In this document: piece by piece, positions 5,760 to 9,155 of the stretch
How the letters are laid out: the number at the start of each line of letters is the position of its first letter
Position numbering within the stretch: position 1 is the first letter of the stretch
Assembly (NCBI GenBank): GCA_003647095.1
Contig: QMME01000145.1
Location: 1 to 9,155 of the forward strand
DNA length: 9,155 nucleotides
Direction of reading: 5' to 3'
Source of the DNA: Deltaproteobacteria bacterium
Lineage (GTDB): Bacteria; Myxococcota; B64-G9
The notes under the pieces: generated by a model
The model's input: only the letters and a program-made list of their open reading frames with translations
Database searches by the model: none
Told to the model about the DNA's origin: nothing
Position numbers and translations under genes: made by a program

Positions 5760-6497
5760 TCAGTCCAACTCGAGTTCACCGGGAGGCAGGATCTTGCCGT
5801 CGGGCATGCTGCGCAGGCTGAACACTCCCCCGGCCAGCTCCAGGTAGCTGCCACCCCGGACGGCCGGCCCCGGATTGGCGAGCAGCAACGGCCCGGCCCG
5901 CTGCAGCAGGGCAACGTGGGTGTGGGCGAAGACCACCGCCTGGGCGCCGGCGGCCAGGCCCTGGCGCCAGGCCCGGCGCCGGGCGTGTACCGCTTCCTGC
6001 TGGCGTCCGGGCCAGAATCCCCGTCGCGACCAGCCGGCGAATTCGAGGGCGAATCGGAACAACCAGGACTGGGGCAGGACCCGGTCGCGCAGCAGGCGAA
6101 GCGGCCGGCTTTGCAGGGCCTGGCGCAGCAACCTGGTTCCCAGGTCCCAGGGGCTGGCGCGATCCCCGTGGGTGACCCAGACGTGTCGGTCGTCCAGGGT
6201 AAGCAGCCCCCCGCCGGGCCAGAGTCGACAGCTACCCAGGCCGGGAATCTCCGGGCTCAGGTCGAAATCGTGGTTGCCCTCGAAAAAGTGCAGGCGGGGG
6301 AACCGGGCCAGTGCCTCCAGCACCGGTCGGTAGGCATCTTCCGCGGCGTAGTTGCGCCCGGCCAGGTACTCGAACATGTCCCCGACCAGCACCAGCACGT
6401 CGGCTGTCTGCGCCTCCAGGAATTCCAGCAGGCATTGCTGGTTGGTGTCCGCGGGGCCGCGCAGGTGGGCATCGGCCAGGAAGATGACCCGGGTCAT
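5760..6497 (-). CDS. lpxH: UDP-2,3-diacylglucosamine diphosphatase-like metallophosphoesterase (LpxH-like)
   Basis: The 245-residue protein has the length of LpxH, which removes UMP from UDP-2,3-diacylglucosamine to give lipid X in lipid A synthesis at the cytoplasmic face of the inner membrane. All dimetal-site blocks of the calcineurin-like fold are present in order and at LpxH-like spacing: D9-A-H11, G39-D40, GNHD (74-77), THGD with H110, and AHTH with H192 and H194. Two details differ from E. coli LpxH: GNHD replaces GNRD, and AHTH replaces GHTH. It could therefore be a diverged LpxH or a related phosphoesterase. The residues from 113 to 180 are rich in Arg and Trp, which fits a lipid-binding lid. 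The ATG at 6497 overlaps the trmB stop (ATGA) and has GGGGTG six bases upstream. An upstream extension to 6788 in this frame is only trmB read in another frame. Confidence 0.72.
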   Translation of the reverse strand: MTRVIFLADAHLRGPADTNQQCLLEFLEAQTADVLVLVGDMFEYLAGRNYAAEDAYRPVLEALARFPRLHFFEGNHDFDLSPEIPGLGSCRLWPGGGLLTLDDRHVWVTHGDRASPWDLGTRLLRQALQSRPLRLLRDRVLPQSWLFRFALEFAGWSRRGFWPGRQQEAVHARRRAWRQGLAAGAQAVVFAHTHVALLQRAGPLLLANPGPAVRGGSYLELAGGVFSLRSMPDGKILPPGELELD

Positions 6498-7117
6498 GGT
6501 TTCACCCCGCCGCCCACCTTCCGGTAGGCCAGGCGTTCCAGGGGAATGCCCAGTTGCCGGCACTTGCTTTCCCGGTGGGACATTATTCCCCCTAGTATCT
6601 CTTCCCGGTGTCGCCGGGCATCGAGGGGGCGTAGTTGTTGCTGGGCGGTGAAACACTGGCGGGCCTCGACCGCCAGACCGGGAACGTCCGTTTGCAGGTA
6701 GATCCAGCCACCGATCTCGAGCAGCTCCACCAGCTGTCGTACCAGTTCCGGACGCACCAGCCGGCGCTTGCGGTGGCGCTTCTTCCACCAGGGATCCGGG
6801 TGGTGGATGGTGAATCCCCCCACGCTGCCCGGAGCGAAGAGAAGGGGTAGATCCTGGGCCACGTCACAGCGAATGGCCCGCAGGTTGGCAATGTTCTCCT
6901 GCCGGCAACGCTGGCGGATTTTCTCCACCCACTTGCGTCGCGCCTCCAGGGCGACGATGTTCAAGCCGGGACGGCGCCGCGCCCTTTCCAGGGCGTAGCT
7001 GCCCCGCCCGCAGCCCAGATCCACTTCCAGCACCGCTGCCCGGCCGAAGGCCACCTCCCAGCGTGGTGGTGCCGGGTTGACCTGGCGGGCGCGGACACTG
7101 CGGAGGAGCGATTTCAC
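6494..7117 (-). CDS. trmB: tRNA (guanine(46)-N7)-methyltransferase
   Basis: TrmB methylates N7 of G46 in the variable loop of tRNAs using S-adenosylmethionine in the cytoplasm. The 207-residue protein shows the SAM-binding loop DLGCGRG (33-39), an acidic residue at E58 for the ribose, D85 as the next SAM-pocket acid, and the family hallmark HHPDPWWKKRHRKRR (105-119). Near the C-terminus S180-x-x-E183 takes the place of the usual T-x-x-E. The start is a GTG at 7117 with only a weak Shine-Dalgarno (GGA a few bases upstream). The N-terminus before the SAM loop is shorter than in E. coli, as in many compact TrmB proteins. The stop codon overlaps the lpxH-like start by four bases, so the two are very probably one operon. 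Confidence 0.93.
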   Translation of the reverse strand: MKSLLRSVRARQVNPAPPRWEVAFGRAAVLEVDLGCGRGSYALERARRRPGLNIVALEARRKWVEKIRQRCRQENIANLRAIRCDVAQDLPLLFAPGSVGGFTIHHPDPWWKKRHRKRRLVRPELVRQLVELLEIGGWIYLQTDVPGLAVEARQCFTAQQQLRPLDARRHREEILGGIMSHRESKCRQLGIPLERLAYRKVGGGVKP

Positions 7118-7141
7118 CGAATCCAGTCCGTATCGGGCAGG

Positions 7142-7172
7142 TACCCGGCAGGAAACGAATGACAGCCGGGCA
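7142..7172 (-). repeat. Inverted repeat between the HEAT lipoprotein gene and trmB
   Basis: On the minus strand CCCGGC and GCCGGG form a perfect 6-bp stem, extendable by a G-U and a T-A pair, around a 15-base loop. It lies in the 71 bases between the HEAT lipoprotein stop and the trmB GTG. Without a U-run it is at most a weak or factor-assisted terminator. Confidence 0.3.
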
Positions 7173-7188
7173 GGGGGAAATGGTGCTG

Positions 7189-8724
7189 TCAGCTGCCGCT
7201 TCTGCTCAGCCGGGCCGCCAGCAACTGGTAGTTGTAGTTCACCACCTTGTAACGGGCGCTGCCTTTTTCTTCCTTGACCAGCTTCTCGATGGCCGGAACC
7301 GCTTTCTTGGAGCCGATCTTGTCCAGGGCCCAGATGACGGCGAAGCGCACGTTCTCCGAGGGATCGCGCATTACCTTGATCAGCGCGTCCAGGGCCTCCG
7401 GGGACTTGAGGCGTCCCAGCTCGTAGGCGGCCTTTTCACGCACGGCGGCTTCCTTGTCGGACAGCTTGCCGATCCAACACTGCGCTTTCTGCTGGCACTG
7501 CTGGTAGGCCTCGAGGCGCTTGATGCTCTCCTTGACGGCCTTTTGCACGGTGAGGTCCTTCTGCTTCTCGGCGATTTGACGCAGGTCCGCCAATTGCTCG
7601 GTGGTGCCCAGGTTGCCGATGGCCTCGATCAGGGGCGCGCGTGTCTTGGGATGCTCGCCGCTGGTGGCATGCTTCAGCAGCTCCTTGATGGCTGAGCGAT
7701 CGCCGATCTTGTTGATGGTGTCGGCGCAGATGGTACGCACGTCCCAGAACTCCTTGGACAGGTACTTGACTGCCACCGGCAGGCCGCGGGGATCGCCGAT
7801 GGAACCCAGGGCGGTGATCAGGCGGGTGATGGTGAGCAGCTTGTTGGTCTCGGCCTCCCAGTTTTCGACCTTTTCCACCATCTTCAAGAGCGGTTCGACG
7901 GCCGCGGGATCGCCGATGTCGCCCAGTACCTTGGCGGCATTGCTCTCCAGGGCTCCGGCCAGGATCTCCATGTTGCCCTCGACCAGGCGCTTGGCGTCCA
8001 GGTTCTGGCCCATCATGGTTTTCACCAGCGGCTCCACGGCCGGCTGGCCGATCTTGACCAGGGCCAGGCCGGCCTGGAAGAAGTAGTAGGCCTTGTCCCG
8101 GTAGAGCGACAGTACCAGGGTGGGGACGGCCCGGGGATCGGCGATCTCTCCCAGGGCAAAGATGGCGTTCATGCGGATGATCTTGTGGGCGGTGCTGTCC
8201 TCGACCAGGGCGATGAGGTCGCCCACGGCCTCCCGGGCCTTGAGCTTGCCCAGGGCGCGAATGGCGGCGCGTTGCACCTGCGGCGACTTGGTGGATTTCA
8301 TTAGCCGCAACAGGGGCTGGATGGCCGACTTGTCTCCCAGCTCGCCCAGGGCGGAGGCGATCTTCTGGTTCATGCGATTGGTGCGCTTGGCACGGCGTCC
8401 TTCCTTGTCCGGGCCGACGGTGTAGTCGATGGCACCCAGCAGCGCCGGCACGGCCTCGCTGGTATGCCACTTGCGGAAGATCTCGGCGATCCTCTCCCTG
8501 ATGGCCGGTTTGTCCTCGTTGCTCTTGAAGGCCTCGAGCAGCGCCGGCTCGGCTTTCTTGTCTCCGATTTCCCTGATGTTTTCGACGGCCTTCTCCACCC
8601 GTTGCGAGTCCGACAAGGCGTTGATCCAGCACTCGACATCCTGATTGGGTTTGCACTCCTGCTGGCAGCCGGCCAGCGTCGACAGTGCCATCGCCGTGGT
8701 TACCAGCGCTACCAATTGCTTCAT
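7189..8724 (-). CDS. HEAT-repeat lipoprotein
   Basis: This 511-residue protein begins with a lipoprotein signal peptide (MKQLVALVTT, then LAGC, lipidated Cys at C20), so it is anchored in the envelope. The rest is a run of helical HEAT / PBS-lyase-type repeats, with phrases such as ALGELGDKSAIQPLL (124-138), ALGKLKAREAVGDLI (157-171), ALGEIADPRAVPTLV (190-204), VLGDIGDPAAVEPLL (266-280), ALGSIGDPRGLPVAV (305-319) and AIGNLG (368-373). These build a curved superhelix that normally binds other proteins; no catalytic motif is visible. The motif CWIxxLSD occurs twice (from C32 and C416). The ATG at 8724 is chosen because it gives the signal peptide at the N-terminus and has AAAGGGGG six bases upstream; the frame is open to a TTG at 8811, which I reject. 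It is divergent from a second exported HEAT protein. The binding partner is unknown. Confidence 0.88.
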   Translation of the reverse strand: MKQLVALVTTAMALSTLAGCQQECKPNQDVECWINALSDSQRVEKAVENIREIGDKKAEPALLEAFKSNEDKPAIRERIAEIFRKWHTSEAVPALLGAIDYTVGPDKEGRRAKRTNRMNQKIASALGELGDKSAIQPLLRLMKSTKSPQVQRAAIRALGKLKAREAVGDLIALVEDSTAHKIIRMNAIFALGEIADPRAVPTLVLSLYRDKAYYFFQAGLALVKIGQPAVEPLVKTMMGQNLDAKRLVEGNMEILAGALESNAAKVLGDIGDPAAVEPLLKMVEKVENWEAETNKLLTITRLITALGSIGDPRGLPVAVKYLSKEFWDVRTICADTINKIGDRSAIKELLKHATSGEHPKTRAPLIEAIGNLGTTEQLADLRQIAEKQKDLTVQKAVKESIKRLEAYQQCQQKAQCWIGKLSDKEAAVREKAAYELGRLKSPEALDALIKVMRDPSENVRFAVIWALDKIGSKKAVPAIEKLVKEEKGSARYKVVNYNYQLLAARLSRSGS

Positions 8725-8730
8725 CTCGGA

Positions 8731-8738
8731 CCCCCTTT
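8731..8738 (-). promoter_or_regulatory. Ribosome binding site deciding the HEAT lipoprotein start
   Basis: AAAGGGGG on the minus strand lies six bases before the ATG at 8724. It supports this start over the upstream TTG at 8811, which would bury the signal peptide 29 residues into the protein. Confidence 0.6.
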
Positions 8739-8782
8739 CCCAGGGAATGTCATTGCTATTCTGCCATATTCCAGTGTACTGA

Positions 8783-8811
8783 GTGATGGCATCCTTTTCC
8801 CTTCCTGTCAA
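8783..8811 (-). promoter_or_regulatory. Possible promoter of the HEAT lipoprotein gene
   Basis: A perfect TTGACA on the minus strand (8811-8806) is followed after 17 bases by CATCAC (8788-8783) or after 18 by ATCACT, both weak -10 matches. It would give a leader of about 50 bases carrying the Shine-Dalgarno. Only the -35 box is convincing. Confidence 0.3.
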
Positions 8812-8832
8812 CCCCCGGTGGGCAGAAATACC

Positions 8833-8861
8833 TTGAGATTACCGAGGCTCCGTGCTAGCCT
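8833..8861 (+). promoter_or_regulatory. Possible extended -10 promoter of the second HEAT gene
   Basis: TTGAGA (8833-8838), a 17-base spacer and TAGCCT (8856-8861) preceded by TGC, an extended -10 pattern, end ten bases before the ATG at 8872. The -10 core is only 3/6, so this is tentative. The predicted leader is about four bases, and I see no Shine-Dalgarno. Confidence 0.35.
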
Positions 8862-8871
8862 GCTTAAGTTG

Positions 8872-9155
8872 ATGGCCAAGGAAACGAAGCGTAGCGGGTG
8901 CAAGCTCAAGGGGCTGCTGGCCCTGCTTGTTGTCGGCGTGGTCCTGTCGGCCGGGCCGGCGCGGGCCGGCAATGACAAGGTTGCCTTCCTGGCGCAGAAA
9001 CTGCGGGAATCCAGCTTCAAGGTACGCATCAAGGCCGCCGTCATGCTGGGACGGATTGCCGACCAGCGCTCGGTGGAACCGCTCGTCGGTGCGCTTTCCG
9101 ATGACAACTACGTCGTCCGGGGTGCCGCCGCCAGGGCGCTGGGCAACCTCGGCTA
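8872..9155 (+). CDS. Exported HEAT-repeat protein (partial, runs off the right edge)
   Basis: The frame opens with ATG at 8872 and stays open for 94 codons to the edge of the window. Residues 1-32 form a Sec signal peptide: basic start (KETKR, K11, K13), hydrophobic LLALLVVGVVL and the cleavage site ARA before GND. C10 precedes the hydrophobic core, so it is not a lipobox. Residues 33-94 are HEAT-type helices, with VRIKAAVMLGRIADQRSVEPL and then VVRGAAARALGNLG typical of PBS-lyase HEAT repeats (the first phrase spans residues 48-68). It should be a periplasmic or secreted protein-binding scaffold. It is divergent from the HEAT lipoprotein across 147 bases. Upstream TTG codons at 8869 and 8833 are in frame; I keep the ATG because a signal peptide starts there. 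The C-terminal part is outside the window. Confidence 0.78.
   Translation, partial: MAKETKRSGCKLKGLLALLVVGVVLSAGPARAGNDKVAFLAQKLRESSFKVRIKAAVMLGRIADQRSVEPLVGALSDDNYVVRGAAARALGNLG

Noticed and set aside
5757..6527. + strand frame of 256 codons opposite the lpxH-like gene
   Set aside because: Gln/Gly/Pro-rich shadow with no motif; the minus strand carries all metallophosphoesterase blocks.
6498..6788. N-terminal extension of the lpxH-like frame to 6788
   Set aside because: The extra 97 residues are low-complexity, overlap trmB entirely and precede the conserved first strand MTRVIFLADAH.
7436..8656. Minus-strand frame of 406 codons overlapping the HEAT lipoprotein
   Set aside because: Gly/Arg/His/Gln-rich frame-shifted shadow; the lipoprotein frame shows regular HEAT repeats throughout.
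1..9155. CRISPR array, tRNA, rRNA, insertion sequence or phage gene
   Set aside because: I looked for regular direct repeats, cloverleaf-like sequence, terminal inverted repeats and transposase or integrase motifs and saw none; almost all of the window is coding.

Overview
The window is a GC-rich chromosomal stretch from a Gram-negative bacterium with ordinary housekeeping content and no mobile elements. Several things point to a Gram-negative cell: a lipid A pathway type hydrolase (LpxH-like), a lipobox lipoprotein and Sec signal peptides. The C-terminal domain of the 678-residue membrane protein matches what I know as the MXAN_5187 C-terminal family, best known from Myxococcota and Desulfuromonadia-like lineages. 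My best guess is therefore a GC-rich member of the former Deltaproteobacteria, but this is inference from memory of family distribution, not a search.

Layout, left to right. (1) The 3' end of an unidentified + strand gene (to 64) overlaps by 14 bases a complete + strand LeuT-type sodium-coupled transporter (51-1502). (2) Converging on it from the minus strand is a two-gene unit. Transcription begins at 4715 with an exported protein (4715-3645) carrying a cupredoxin-like fold that lacks part of its copper site, followed by a long Lys/Ala/Pro tail. It continues into a membrane sensor-like protein (3597-1561) with a Cache-like extracytoplasmic region, a long acidic Pro-rich linker and the MXAN_5187-type end domain. 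(3) A UbiA-superfamily prenyltransferase resembling decaprenyl-phosphate phosphoribosyltransferase lies at 5670-4801. (4) trmB (7117-6494) and an lpxH-like metallophosphoesterase (6497-5760) are joined by an ATGA stop/start overlap. (5) A HEAT-repeat lipoprotein (8724-7189) is divergent from a second exported HEAT-repeat protein (8872 to beyond the right edge).

The genes do not form one pathway. trmB serves tRNA modification, the LpxH-like protein lipid A synthesis, the UbiA enzyme polyprenyl-phosphate chemistry at the membrane, and the rest are envelope or transport proteins. The most unusual parts are the uncharacterised sensor/cupredoxin-like pair with matching low-complexity regions, three predicted promoters whose -10 boxes lie only 6-10 bases before an ATG (suggesting leaderless mRNAs), and the divergent pair of exported HEAT proteins. 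I did not find a defence system, CRISPR array, tRNA, rRNA or insertion sequence.
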